A stretch of 64,000 nucleotides of DNA from Trichopria drosophilae (Eukaryota; Arthropoda; Insecta; Hymenoptera; Diapriidae), in assembly GCA_030407085.1 (NCBI GenBank), contig CM059584.1, positions 88,896,001 to 88,960,000 on the forward strand, written 5' to 3'. Position 1 is the first letter of the stretch. Every line of letters begins with the position of its first letter. Made by a program: the position numbers and the translations under genes. The notes under the pieces were generated by a model, which saw only the letters and a program-made list of their open reading frames with translations, searched no databases and had not been told where the DNA came from. Below, piece by piece: positions 33,333 through 45,600 of the stretch.

Positions 33333-34591
33333 TTAGGCATTGTAATCAGTAGTAATCTGACGTGAAGAGTCAATTTCTAAAACATTATCGTATTCTGCGT
33401 AGACTATACAATTTACGGTATTTTCAAGAGCAGCATCGAAGCGTACCTCTATACGTAAGCAACTGCTCTTTACGAGGTTCCAATAAGTAGCGCAACTTGC
33501 AGAAAGATCAGACGTTAGATCGAACAATAGCCATTTGCAAATTCATCCCTGGAGATTTCGTTCCCCTGGTTCATAAAATGAATACCTGTACCTGAAAACA
33601 GTGTGTGATACGCTTCCACGAATAGTTTTGAATTTGTTTTGAAATTTGAAAAGTTTATACCGTAATTTTTAAAATTGAATGGATTAAGTCGACGATCGCC
33701 GTTAAAAGCTTTATTGTCGACAAAACCGATAACCACCCTTTTCGGTAACTGTCCTAGAATAACGTTATCAAGTGTATCACCCAGTATTCCACTATGCAAT
33801 GCAAACGATTTTACTTCGACTCTCGTGAGAGGATGCTTCGCTGTAGCATTTGACAAGGTTTTTGCATGTGCGAGAAATATACCTGGGTTTATCTTGGCTC
33901 GACGTACTAGTAACGTAATATCGTTGATATTGACTGAAAATTTTCCATCTACCGATTCGTCTATGAGAGTAAACGAATCTTTAGAGCGGACGAGTCGCAA
34001 GCGTATTTCGACTCCGTTTAACATGAATTTATCCTGATTGAAAATATCGCAGTGCAAATGTCCAATGAGATCCACGAGTTGAGAATTTTCAGTATATTTT
34101 TTACGGTTAGCCAGTCCAACATTATGAGTACTTGACGGTAATGAATCCATATGATCCCCAGTGTCTTTATACCAAAGGGTCGAAGTCAAGTGCGAAGACT
34201 TTGCCGCTGGACCGTAATTCAATAATGTCTCAATGTACGATCTGTAGGCATAGGTATTATTAGGTGGTGATACTAGTTTTTGGTTAAAGAAAACATCTAC
34301 CTGATTAAACATTGAATGCAAAAAGTTATTCACAGGCGCGACTTTAGCGTTGTCGTCTGTATCGTTGAGGTGAATACGAGCTTTGAGACTAATCATAGTA
34401 TGCGCAAGGTCAATGTACTCTTCGCCATGACCGGGTACAACAAATTCCATCGGCGAGTCATCGGTTAACGAAGAAACGGGTTTATAATGCACCCTGTGCG
34501 AGCTCTCGATCGTCGTTTGTGTCGGAGGTAAGGTGAAGAGGTCGAGCTCGGATTTCATGCACTCGCACGAGTGTGAATGGAGAAATGACAT
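33333..34591 (-). pseudogene. Polinton major capsid protein (double jelly-roll), one frameshift
   Basis: 358 open codons from ATG at 34591, then a frameshift near 33515-33530, with about 60 further codons in another frame to 33333 (MFDLTSDLSASCATYWNLVK; tail DNVLEIDSSRQI). Conserved blocks: VPGHGEEYIDLAHTMISLKA, VNNFLHSMFNQVDVFFNQ, YIETLLNYGPAAKSSHL and LDNVILGQLPKRVVIGFVDN. This is the protein often annotated in insects as 'F54H12.2-like', equated with the Maverick major capsid. It would form the icosahedral shell. Only one lesion is visible in about 420 codons, which is striking beside the shattered polymerase. Confidence 0.85.
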
Positions 34592-34599
34592 TTCTATTT

Positions 34600-34890
34600 T
34601 TATCTAAATATGTCGTTTGATTCGATATTACGCTTTCGTTTTCTACTGCTACACTTTACGATATTTTTCTTCTTTCTCTTCTGAGTTTTCTTCTTCTTCT
34701 TTACCGTCTTTTTCTTTTTCCCTCGAGAACTGTTTATCTTTCCTTTCGAAACATGCCCCGAATTGGTTTTTCGTAATTTACTGGCGTTGCGTCGACGACG
34801 TAGCTGTGTGACATGCACTAACGTATTACCAGATGAATACTGAAAAAGATCTATTTTTGATAAACTTTTATATCCCGAACCAGACATCAT
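34600..34890 (-). CDS. Small very basic protein, putative virion core protein
   Basis: A 96-codon frame starting MMSGSGYKSLSKIDLF. The second half is dominated by Lys and Arg, with runs of KKKK and KRKK. Its position directly upstream of the capsid gene, 9 bases away and co-oriented, and its charge suggest a DNA-condensing core protein of the kind adenoviruses use. That role is inferred from composition and place only. Confidence 0.5.
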   Translation of the reverse strand: MMSGSGYKSLSKIDLFQYSSGNTLVHVTQLRRRRNASKLRKTNSGHVSKGKINSSRGKKKKTVKKKKKTQKRKKKNIVKCSSRKRKRNIESNDIFR

Positions 34891-34898
34891 TTTTTAAT

Positions 34899-35232
34899 GT
34901 TTCTCTCTTGCTTTACTTGTGAGGTTTTTGCCAGATTCTTTGGCGCGATTTCTTAACGATTTCTTGAATGAAACCTACTTCTCGCCGACATCATCGAGAA
35001 CATTTATTCCAGCACGTAAGGCCTCTTTACCAACTGCAGTCGCTCCTTTACCTAATAAGGGTAATATACGTCTAAACAATCCTCCAAGAAAACGTCCGAT
35101 TCCGTGACCGCGCTGATCCAGAGAACCGACATAAACGTTTCGAATTTGTTGACCTTTACTCAACAAGTTTCCACCAAAACCACTACCAGTCTGTTCGTCG
35201 TAGTATGTGATGTAATTATTATTATTCAACAT
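34899..35232 (-). pseudogene. pVI-like minor virion protein, frameshifted
   Basis: Starts MLNNNNYITYYDEQTGSGF and contains VGSLDQRGHGIGRFLGGLFR, then GKGATAVGKEALRAGINVL. This Gly-rich amphipathic pattern is repeated in Maverick/adintovirus proteins compared with adenovirus protein VI, a membrane-active internal capsid protein. The frame ends at TAG after DDVGEK near 34975, but one base over it continues VGFIQEIVKKSRQRIWQK to about 34915. I read this as a frameshift. Low coding damage otherwise. Confidence 0.65.
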
Positions 35233-35242
35233 TGTACACCAT

Positions 35243-35446
35243 TCAATATTGTCTTTTAAACTGAAGAGTGACGGTCAACGTTCCGTATTCGAATGGTATT
35301 GTTACCCCTGCGTGGTCTCTTATATCTATTGTAATTTCGCGAAATCTTTTCGACAAAAGTAGAATGTAATTGGGTGGTGAAAAACGCCTTACCTTGGGAA
35401 GAACTGTCGTGAATCTTGTAGTTGTATTATCGAGAAAATATTTCAT
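35243..35446 (-). pseudogene. C-terminal piece of a Polinton minor capsid protein
   Basis: 67 codons containing LLSKRFREITIDIRDHAGV, then IPFEYGTLTVTLQFKR. From memory this matches the C-terminal end of a longer Maverick structural protein (…I.I...G..IPF..G...V.L.F.R), usually several hundred residues. The N-terminal part is missing: an in-frame stop lies just upstream, and the integrase gene begins within 60 bases. A deletion probably removed the rest and perhaps the packaging ATPase. Confidence 0.5.
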
Positions 35447-35502
35447 ACTACTGTTGCTGGGTTAAACTAGAAAAAACTCATCCATTTCTGAGTGATGCAT
35501 GT

Positions 35503-36700
35503 TTAAAGACTATTTAAACTACTAGCAGAGATCCACGAGTTGAATTTTTCGGGATAACCGACCCAGCTAACGAAGTATTGTTTCTTCGCACCTTGACCTT
35601 TAGAGCGAATTACACGGTCAATTGTAAATTCTTGTTCTGTTCGGATTTTCGAGACTGCCCCTAGTTCTTGCGAATAAAAATAGCCCTCAATCTCTTCGCC
35701 GTTCAAGTCTTCGAGCTCGTAAACCAAAAGATTTTGACGTTTTAAAACGGTCTTTATACGAAAAATCTCCTCACTCCAGCCTGGTTCGTAGCCTTTCTTG
35801 AATGCGTTTTTAGCACTACTGATTCGAACGTGATCACCTATTTCATATTTATACGACTTGTGTCTGCTTTTCTAGCGATATCTGGATTCGATATTTCGAC
35901 GTGCAGTGTGGGCGTTGAATAAGGTTACTGAAGCCAGTATCATTTTTATACTTGTGTGGAAAGAGTTATTGTACGTGTCGGTAATTTTTGGCAAAATATC
36001 AACGTAACGCCTGGTATTTTTATGTGTGAAATAGCGCTATATTCGTTCCTTCAGGGTACGATTGAACCGTTCAACGCTCGCTGTTTTTACATCGGGGTTG
36101 CTACGGGTAACGCGAAATTGAATGTCTATTTCACGCAGATAATTTTGCACTGCTTTACCGATAAATTCTTTTCCGCGGTCTGTCTGAAGAACGACCGGTG
36201 TACGACCATCGTTTCTACCGAAAATTCTTTTAAACCCGGCGAGAACTTCAAGGGCGCTTTTATCTCGAAGTGATTCGACCCATACATATTTACTCAATAC
36301 ATCTATGACCGCAAGCACGTAGCTTTTATTGTCGTTGTAACTCTTCAGAGAGCGTAAATCTACGAGATCGGCTTCCTAAAGGTCGTCAATATTTGCAACG
36401 GAATATCTTAAACGCTGAAAACGTCTTTTGAAAGGCTCATTCTCGATATGACCAATATCTTCAATATCGTTGGTATATTTTGCATTCTGTACGTTTGTTC
36501 GTTTTTCACCATATAATTGTTTGGTGAAAAAATGGAGATATCTTTGGAGCGTTCGAATGTACCGAGCGAGTTTACCACGTTCATGAACAAATTTTGCAGC
36601 CTCACCGTCTTTAATCTTGATTTTGACCGAATGAATATTGATTTTAGATGCAGAACAGACTCCAAACCTTAGCGGTCGTGGTTCCAGCAGCATCAGCACT
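35503..36700 (-). pseudogene. Polinton integrase with chromodomain
   Basis: Minus-strand reading: an N-terminal region (36640-36376, FKRRFQRLRYSVANIDDL) ends in a TAG where the family has Trp. The catalytic core resumes at once (ADLVDLRSL, 36318-36037) with Asp in LAVIDVLSKYVWVE, Asp in LQTDRGKEF and Glu in KTASVERFNR. The last two are 35 residues apart. After another stop near 36036 the C-terminal domain continues to 35503 and ends in a chromodomain (KGQGAKKQYFVSWVGYPEKF, then NSW). Integrase would insert the linear element, making 5-6 bp duplications. Catalytic residues survive but at least two stops interrupt it. Confidence 0.88.
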
Positions 36701-37030
36701 ACTAGTTACGATACAGGTAGTATCGGGACTTACGAAGCTGATAATGAGGAGGAGGACAACGATGACGATAGGGAGGACAGCCAAAATAGTTACAACAACA
36801 ATTACAATGCACCATATACTGCTGATGCTGGCGACGAGAGAGAAGAAGAAGAAGAAGAAGAGAATAATCCGATTCCAGATAGAGGGTTATCGTCATCATC
36901 ATCATCATCATCATCATCACCCATCATTAGCATCATCATATTCAACAGCGTCACCGCCCAATACAAGTAAACTGCATATCCTATATAATTCCGAACGTTT
37001 TTATAAGCAATTTCAACTATCGGGTCGACA
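36700..37030. other. Low-complexity spacer between divergent integrase and polymerase
   Basis: Contains (GAA)n at 36840-36861 and (TCA)n at 36891-36920. The plus frame here (Asp/Glu- then Ser-rich) and the minus Met/Asp-run frames are repeat products. Promoters of the two divergent genes would be expected here, but no clear TATA box is seen. Confidence 0.5.
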
Positions 37031-40000
37031 GACAATATGAACCCCGTCGTTTATTTGGAGGACGCGATAAATTAACTTTATAAAATTGTAACGGACCATA
37101 TTGTTAATAATAAATTGGATAGTCATTCCGACTTGATAGGGTTAACGTTTAATTCCGATAAATTCTCAAAGCCTACCGGTATGTCCTTTCGTACAATATC
37201 AAATTTTAACGACGCAGACGTATTCAATGTAATAAATTCCGTAGCGCAAAGTGCTTCCAATTTTAATCTAAACGACACTCTTCAAATCGAGGTACATCAT
37301 TTACGTGTTCCTCGCGGTCGTGGTAACAATAGTATTATTAGTGAAACGGTTTTCGAATCAAATCAATCGTTACTACTAGCAACAGTGACAACATCTGTTT
37401 TGCAAGAGTGCTTGCAGTGGGTGAATGATTTTTGCAAAAGAAGATAATTTCCGCCGATGAGTGGCGGAGAATATGGAAAAGGATTTGCAGCCACAATACC
37501 CTCCAATTAGAACAAGCACAGAGAATTATACGCGAAGCTAACGTGCAAATTCCTGAAAGTGGATGTTCAACTCTCCAATTTCAGGAATTTCAACGTTATT
37601 ATAAAAATAAAATATAACACTCGTAATATACGACAGTAACGGCGTCGGCGAGTCTGAAGATCTAATATTTGACGGTCGACGAGAATTCGATGTGTTCACC
37701 GGTGATACAATAAATATATTGTACCATGCAGAAGCGAATCACTTCTCAATGATTACAAATTTTATGGGGATGATGGGGAAATATAAAAGATATTGTCATC
37801 ATTGCAACAAGCGATATGCGCGACCAACTTCCCATCAGTGTCCACATACGTGCAACGTGTGTTTCGCACACTCCGCGTGTGAAAAATCCGATAATTTGTT
37901 TCACTGTAATAGTTGCAATCGAGATTTTTATAATGTAGACTGTTTCTGTAGACATCGCGCTCCTGGATCTTATTCGAAATTAGGGAAAGGGTTGCACCAT
38001 ATGCGATTATATAAAAATTTGTATGTATTGTCACAAATGTAAAAATTCTAAATATGGGCGTCACAAATGCGGGCTTGGTAAATGCAGACGCTGCAAAATT
38101 CAACACGATCTGAACCAGCATTGCTTCATGCAGCAAATTGTTAGAAAAAAACAACCGTCAGCATCATTAGCCAATTCTTCTTCTTTTTCAGCTTCCGCAA
38201 ACTACGCAGGTAGCAGCAAAACAAACAGTCACGTTAATAGTGTTAGTAGTAGTAATAATAGTAATTGCATATTATTTATATTTTACGATTTTGAAACTCG
38301 TCAAGACGAAGCGTATCGGGGTAATTCTGAGGTCAATCTCCACATTGTAAATCTTTGCGTCGCGCATCAAGTATGCGAGGAGTGCATAGATTCTCCAAAT
38401 ATCGACCAAATATGCAATTTTTGTGGAATGCACGAATACATGACCCCGTTAAGGAATTGTTGGAAATTGCGATTCGTGAGAAATCTGCTTTTTCTAAAAT
38501 CGTCTGTATAGCGCATAACGCAAAAGGTTTTGATTCCCAGTTTCTTCGTCGTCTTGAACGGTAAAAGCATATAAAAATTGAATTTCACAATACAATATTC
38601 ATAGATAGTTTAAATTATTTTCAAATGAAATTAAGTGTTTTACCGAAAGCATTTGGTCTTCCGACAGTAGCGAAAAAGGGGTACTTCCCACATCTTTTTA
38701 ATACATTAAAAAATAAAGATTACGCAGGCCCGTTTCCCGATGCTAAGTTTTACGCGCCCGAACAAATGTCGCCTGACGAAAGGGACAACTTTTATAAGTG
38801 GTACAACACGTGTGCAAGGCGAGGTGACGTATTCGACTTGAAACGCGATATAGAAGCGTACTGTAAGATGGATGTAGATATTTTGCGTAGAGCGTGTGTT
38901 CCTTTCCGTAAAATATTTATCCAGAAAGGTAACGTGTGTCCCTGTAGTGAAGCCGTAACCATTGTGTCCACGTGTTCTCGAGTATATCGAAAAAATTTGT
39001 TGAAACTAAACACGATTGGTCTTTTATCTCCGGGTAACAGCTATTGGAGGTGTAATCGCCAATCGAAGGTCGCAATAGAGTGGCTTCTTTGGTGCGAGAA
39101 GTTATACGGTCGTCAAATTGTGCATGCAGGTCGTGGTCGTGAATATCGTCTACCGGAAGGTCCACTGGTAGATGGCTATTTACAACCAGACGCTAACGAT
39201 ACATCTGAAATGACAAAGGGATGCGTATTTCAATTCCACAGTTGTTTTTACCAGAGACGAACCAAATTTCGCTACAGGCGAAAGTTTTAACAAAGTGTAC
39301 GCAAATACACAATCCATATCGCGTTTAATTCGGTTAAGTGGTTATACTCTCATCGAAAAATGGGAGTGTGATTTCAACCATGAAAAACGAACAGATGCGG
39401 AACTTGCTGCTTATGTCAATAACCATCCTATGGCAATGGCAACGTACAAAATCTTAGATCCGCGAGACGCATTTTTTGACGGACGGACCGGTAATACGGC
39501 AACGTACTATACCGTAAAAAATGACGAAAAAATCAAATATGTAGATGTCTGTTCACTGTACCCTTACATTTGTAAAACCGGTCGTTTTCCCGTAGGTCAT
39601 CCTACCGTTTATGTCGGACAGGAATGCGCGACAATCACGACTCTGCAAGAGCCTATTACTTTAGACGGGGTCGAAGGACTTGTTATGGGTAGAATACTAT
39701 CACCCAGAAATCTTTATCATGCAGTCCTTCCGGTAAAGATGAATTCTCGCTTGTTGTTCCCCCTTTGTAGAAGCTGCAGCGAGAATGAATCGCAAACCGA
39801 CTGTAGACACGATGCTGAAACCGACCGAATATTAGCAGGGACGTGGGTAGCCGACGAGTTAAAAAAAGCCATTCAAAAAGTATACCGCGTTCGTGAAATA
39901 TTAGAAATTTGGCAGTACAAAATAACACAGTATAATCCACAAACACAAGAAGGAGGCCTATTTAAAGATGGCATCGATACATTTTTAAAAATCAAACAGG

Positions 40001-40465
40001 AAGCAAGCGGAGGGTCGGCAGAGTGTATAGACGAAACGTCAAAAAACTTGTACATAGAATCGTATGAACGGGCTGAAGGAATAAAACTGGACAAAAGTAA
40101 TATTTTAAAAAACCCGGGGTTACGTTCGGTCGCCAAGTTATTCTTAAATTCATTTTGGGGGAAATTTGGTCAGCGCGAAAATTTGTAGCGAACCGAGACC
40201 ATTACTACTCGAGAAGAGTTACTGGACATTTTTTCAGATGTTACGAAAGAGGTCACGCGTATTCTCCCCGTTAACGAAAAAGTCTTGTTTCTAAATTGGG
40301 TTGACAGGCTCGAAACATCGTCATCGTGAAACTGCACAAACGTTGTGTTAGAGGCTTACACGACAGCTCAAGCTCTCTTGAAACTCTACAGCTACCTAGA
40401 AAAATTGGACCGTCGCATACTTTATTTTGATACCTACTCGGTAATTTACTTATCGGGCGGACAGA
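37030..40465 (+). pseudogene. Polinton protein-primed type B DNA polymerase, decayed
   Basis: Plus-strand pieces in six frames. The N-terminal part includes Cys-rich finger-like segments (CHHCNKRY, CNVCFAHSACEKS, CHKCKNSKYGRHKCG; 37780-38110). Exonuclease motifs: FIFYDFETRQDE (Exo I), CIAHNAKGFDSQFLR (Exo II) and YCKMDVDILR (Exo III). Polymerase motif A is YVDVCSLYPYI (about 39535-39570) and motif B KLFLNSFWGKFG (about 40135-40170). A TAG follows at 40186, then sequence continues to motif C, which reads YFDTYSVIY instead of YFDTDSVIY, so a catalytic Asp is Tyr. Homology stops near 40460, removing the thumb. It would have copied the element by protein priming; it cannot now. Confidence 0.9.
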
Positions 40466-41730
40466 CATTTTTATTGCTTGTTTTGACATTAATTGCCCAT
40501 TAATAACCATTATCGTCTATTTATGAGGTTATTAACCCCTGACCTATCTCAAGGCGCGCGTGCCGTCTGGCGCCAGACCTACCTCAAGGTGGAGGAGTGG
40601 GGGGGTGTTTACGTCTAGCTATCTGGGGCCCTATACTACTGACTGGAAAAAACCAGGGAAAACGGGAGGTTAATCCAAGCCCTTGAAAATATTAGTAACT
40701 TTTTTTTAAATATTTGTATCTCCGTTATTATTACGTTTACAAAAAAAAAATATCCAAATACAAAGTTGCGTGGAAAAGACGAAATTGTAAGAAAAAAAAG
40801 GGAGCGTGGGGCACGAGGGGGATGAATGTCTTAAATGGCAACATGAGTGGAGTGGGGGTCATTTGAAAGGTCTTTTCGAGACGAATACAAAACACTAGGC
40901 ATAGATGCCGTTGCGTCCACTTGTCGCGGAAGTATTCGTCGTTTGAAATTTTTAATCTCAGAAACCAATATTCGGATCCAACATAGCACACAAAATTCTT
41001 AGCGCCCTCCTCTTTAACACGGGTTTGGGACTATCAATGGCAGATTTCTGATACAGTACCGTTTCGTGAAAAGTGTGTAAACTGTCGGATATCGCGAGAA
41101 ATACAGGTCGAATTAAAAAATAATAATTTTGATTGCCGATTTCGTTTGTTCAGAAAAAGTTACTTAAATTTTACTTTATTATTATGATCGTTGTAGTGGA
41201 TACATGGCGCTGTAATCACCGAAATTAAAATTATGCTAAAGTGTAAACTGGTTCAAATATTAAAAATTTAGTACGAGTTTCTTACAATAAGTGCAGTGGA
41301 ATCACGAAATCTTGTGAGTGCCAATAAATAAAGTATGCGATCCTGCTGAAAAAGATTCACGTACGCAAGAACGTCGTTTTCGTTGAAGGTGACCCACAGA
41401 ATGAACATTTGAAATTTCTCTTTGCGTGTAATAGAACTTTCAAGTTTATCACGACTATTTCGTACAATATCTCGTTGACAGATGGCAAGATTCGTGTACT
41501 TCTTGACTACGGCTTTCTCGTAAAGGAAGTGCGTTTTGTTCAGAATATTCTAACCGGAAGATTGAGAAAAATTTATATTGAGTGTGACTCCAGTGATACG
41601 ATAATACTACGCTTATTCGTACGACAATTTTACTTTTAACTTTCTACCATTATAATTTCTTCTTATTTTTTCATTTTTTTTTCGTTTTATCACTATTTAC
41701 TCAAAATTTCTTACATTTTTAAAATTTTCT
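40466..41730. other. Unassigned stretch right of the Polinton
   Basis: Begins with a short GC-rich patch (40530-40640). No inverted terminus, and no polymerase C-terminus. The frames at 40737-40991 (-) and 41409-41639 (+) match nothing I know. Confidence 0.35.
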
Positions 41731-41757
41731 ACTATGTCTCCTTGCTTTCGATATAAA

Positions 41758-42340
41758 ATGTCTTTGACAGAAAAAAAAGAATCGAAATCCTTATTCTACG
41801 AGGATGTGATAACAAAAGATCTTACGAACAAGTCGCCCAAAAGTTTAATGATACCCATCCTGATCGTCTACCCATATCCAAATCAACTGTTTGTAAAACT
41901 GTTTCTCGATTTCACGATACTGGCTCTGTCAGAGATCATCTAAAATCGGGGAGACCAAAAACGGCTATAAACGAGGATAACAGTTTAGCAGTCTGTGCTT
42001 GGTTTGTTGACGAGGTCCATACTTCAGTTAGGAAGATTGCGCAACAAACTGATATCGGCAAATCGTCTGTCCGTGAAATACTAAGATAAAATAAGTTTCA
42101 TCAATATAAAATAAGAATTGTGCAAGAGCTTTTGGAAGACAATTTCAATCGCAGATTAGAATTTTGTGAGGAAATGACGAGACGGTGTGACGAAAATGAG
42201 TTTTTCAAGTTCTGGATGTGCTTCTCCGATGAAGCTTCGTTTCAATTGACTACAGAAGTTAATAAACACAATATGCGATATTGGTCAGACGAAAATCCTC
42301 ATTGGATGAGAGATACACACACGCAAAATGTAAATATATC
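41758..42340 (+). pseudogene. Mariner/Tc1-like transposase, C-terminally truncated
   Basis: Read across a frameshift near 41785, the N-terminus has the IS630/Tc1/mariner helix-turn-helix pair (YEQVAQKFNDTHPDRLPISKS followed by TVCKTVSRFHDTGSV, GRPKT, and a second HTH to KSSVREILR). A stop falls near 42088. From 42120 the catalytic domain starts (RRLEFCEEMTRRCDENEF) and holds the first Asp in CFSDEASF, then NMRYWSDENPHWMRDTHTQN. Homology ends abruptly near 42335, so the second Asp and the last acidic residue are missing. No terminal repeats were identified. Confidence 0.85.
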
Positions 42341-42480
42341 GCACATTGAAGGCGTAAATTCATCACGTATTGCAGATATTCATCACACGTTAAAGATATA
42401 AATTGATGATCTATTGAAGATGTAAGTTCATCACAATTGCAGGAGTTAAATTCATCACATAATCAATCATAAAAAAAGAA
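42341..42480. repeat. Short diverged repeat of a TTCATCAC unit
   Basis: AATTCATCAC, ATATTCATCAC, AAGTTCATCAC and AAATTCATCAC recur with irregular 20-50 base spacing directly after the transposase break. Confidence 0.5.
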
Positions 42481-42699
42481 GAATGCTATTGATATTGTAC
42501 AAAATTTGGGTCTAAGAATTGATTCAGGCGAAATGTTCTCATTGAGCGACGTCTCACAGTTAATTACAGATAAATATGGTACCCAGTTTTTCTGAAGAAT
42601 TAAAAAATAAAATCATATCTAATCGAATATTATAGTGATCAAATTTCATTTAATTATATAAACGAAAAAAGTCCCAACTTTTTCATTCTATCAATACCA

Positions 42700-45600
42700 A
42701 AAACACAATTCAAGAATCTTACAATAAAAACATTATTACAGTTTGTGCAAAAATCTTAAAAGAATCTTTGAAAGAATTAAATTTTGCGATGAAAACGATT
42801 TAAAGTCTGGGTGGGAGAATATCCTAATTCCGAAATCTTTGCCCTCGATTCTATCGGAATTGTTTAATGTACATGAAAACGATCTACTTGAAAAACAAGC
42901 TGACTTTATTGACACTGATGATGCATCCGAAATTTCTAAACTAGTAAAGTTACTAAGAGTTAGAACTTTGCTTCAAATCATGTACTTTATAAACAACAGA
43001 AATTCGAAAATACCATTGCATGTGCTTACAGGTATGTACATTAGGGTGGGTTGATTTTTTGAAAAATCATCGAATCGGAATCGTTGGGATGGGAAGAGCT
43101 TTGTAATGGTACCAACAATAACTGACATAAAGCTGCATCCGATCTGATAATATCTTTGGCCTCTAAAAACGGTTTCAAATTAACATTGTTTTCCTATGGA
43201 AAAAACAGCGTTTTTTGTTTTCTCCCGATATTTATTTTTTAAAAAATCCTACACCAATTTGCGATCCTGATATTTTTTCTTGAATGATTTCTGAATGCAC
43301 TAAATCTGGTCTGATCAAAAAAGATCAATTTCCGGCCGAGTTATTCCAATTGATATTAATAAGTTTAATGAATGATTTGATACGAGCTGATAGAACAGGC
43401 GACTGGCAGTTGCATATTAAAACAGTTTAGAAGCTGTTGGCAATCTTTCACATAATGGACCGAGTAAATTATGCAAGATGGTCGGCTATTTACTTAGAGG
43501 ACATGTTAATGTTAACAAAAAAGAGTCCATAAGTAATAATTCAAAAACAAAACAAAAAGACATCTTGAAACTTACTAGTCTCATAGGAAAAAAGCTCAGC
43601 TTTCATTCTAGACTATTTTTAAAACAATCAAACATATTCTTCCTTATGAAAAAGCAAAATTTATCATTATTTTGCAAAAATATGAGTCTAATTTTAATTA
43701 TTAATTTTGTTAAATAAACAAAATTTAAATGTAATCGACATAAAGATAATTTAAAAATAAACAAAAAAGATCTAATGTAAAATGTTGTTTCAAGCAATAT
43801 ATAAAAAGTTACATGGGCTTAAATATAGACGTTTATGCCGAAGCCCCAAACTTCACCCCCCTTTATTTCAGCGAATATTGATCGAAATGAAATGAAATTT
43901 ATACCATTCATTACTATTTGGTAGGGAAACCATACAACCAATTTTGAGCTTTATCCGATGATATTGATTTTTTAGATTGGACCACTTGAGAAATTTTGCC
44001 CCACGTGTTGATATCATCAAAGGAATTTTAAATATCTTAATGAATGGCATAAAAGTGTACCAAACATATAGAACTGAAAGATTCGTGACTCGAACGAAAC
44101 TCATATTCGCGACTATTCCATGAAACAACATTCCGTCGTTGAAAAGCTTACCACAGTCAAAGAAATCAAATCCAGAAAAAAATAAGAAATGCACCGAAAT
44201 CAGTTCTCAACATATAATTGCAATAGCAAAGGAGCGGAATTATCCAATAGAAAAACTTCTACGCTATGATTTGACCTTCGGAAATACATTATTTGACGAA
44301 GAAGGATTGATAAAAAAAGAGCTTAGTAATAAGCTTTAGCTTACTAATAAGGGAGTTGGGAAAAAATTTTTCTATTAATACAGCGGAGTGTACACAAGAT
44401 CACGCACAAGCGTGTGTAATAGTTGATGTAATGCTGGTTATGCGTACCATTTCATGGAAAGGCCTACATTCATTTGGAGATATTGCTGAACATTTTTCTG
44501 CCTTTGTTAAGATTATAGCAGATTTGCATAATGCTAAAAGGATCGATTTCGTGTTTGATTCGTATTTTGAGAAATCGATCAAAACATCAGAGCGGTTAAG
44601 ACGACGCAAATCCGACTGCATTGTATATAAGGAGATCACCGAGAATACACCATTACCTAAACAGAAAACAAAGATTTTTCGGTTCAACAGAGAATAATGA
44701 ATAAAAAAAGAAAAATTCTGTTTCAATCATTTTTAAGCGACAACATAAAAAAAAAATAATTTTCGCAGAGCTGGAATTAGTATTTAGTACCATGAACGAA
44801 ATTGCATGTATTTCACTCCGCTCAGGAAGTTGCAGAACATCCGAACAAATGTTGCAGTGTGATAATATAGAAGAGGCTGATGGCAAAATCATGGTACACA
44901 TACAACATGCAGTATTGCAAGGATTCCTAAAAGTGTATGCAATCTCGTCCGATACTTGCGTAATTATTCTTGGCTTATATTTCTGTATACGATTTAAAGA
45001 GAATGGCTTACAGGTATATAATAGTAATTCATCGAGATAAGTACACCGATGACTGCATGCACGAATTTCAAATCACCGCAGAATCACCGTTACAGAATAT
45101 AAACGATCTTATTAAGTTGACGTAATTGACTTAATGGTAGACGTAACTGGATCGATGTGATCGGGTAAGGCAAGATCAGATCTATTCGTAACTGGCTAGA
45201 TCCAACCTGATCATAACAGAACTAATGACTGACCAGATTTTATCTGCTTAATTTCTAATCTAGCCTGGGCAGATCTCATCAGATCAGCTACATTCAGTGT
45301 CCAGTCGTCGACGTATTTACTTTAACTATTCATAACTTTTATAAGTATCATATATCATTTGTATTATAGACTCTGTGGATTCGCGCCGGATCAGGGAAAA
45401 GTATTAGGGATATTCCAATACACAGTTTAGCTGAACTCCATAGAAGACAATTGTGTTCAGTTTTGCCGGCTCTTCATCACCTCACCGGTTCAGATTATAC
45501 CAGCAAATTAGGAACGAAATTACCAGCTCTGCAAGGAAATCCGGAACAGTGTTTAACAGAATTCAGACAAGGTAAAATTCTGGTTAAATTTTTAAATTAA

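Larger units (their letters stand above)
32015..40465. mobile_element. Polinton/Maverick (adintovirus-like) element, degraded and right-truncated
   Basis: A cluster with the diagnostic gene set. Minus-strand genes are an adenain-like protease, a Polinton-associated ORF, a major capsid protein, a basic protein, a pVI-like protein, a minor-capsid tail and a DD35E integrase with a chromodomain. A type B DNA polymerase is divergent on the plus strand. Full Polintons are 15-20 kb with long terminal inverted repeats; this copy spans about 8.4 kb. I found no packaging ATPase and no matching termini. The polymerase breaks off before its C-terminus. Damage is uneven: stops and frameshifts concentrate in polymerase and integrase. 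Confidence 0.92.

Noticed and set aside
36702..37040. Met-run, Asp-run and His-run frames on both strands
   Set aside because: They come from (TCA)n and (GAA)n repeats between integrase and polymerase.
40271..40510. 79-codon minus-strand frame
   Set aside because: It is antisense to the readable polymerase segment that includes motif C.
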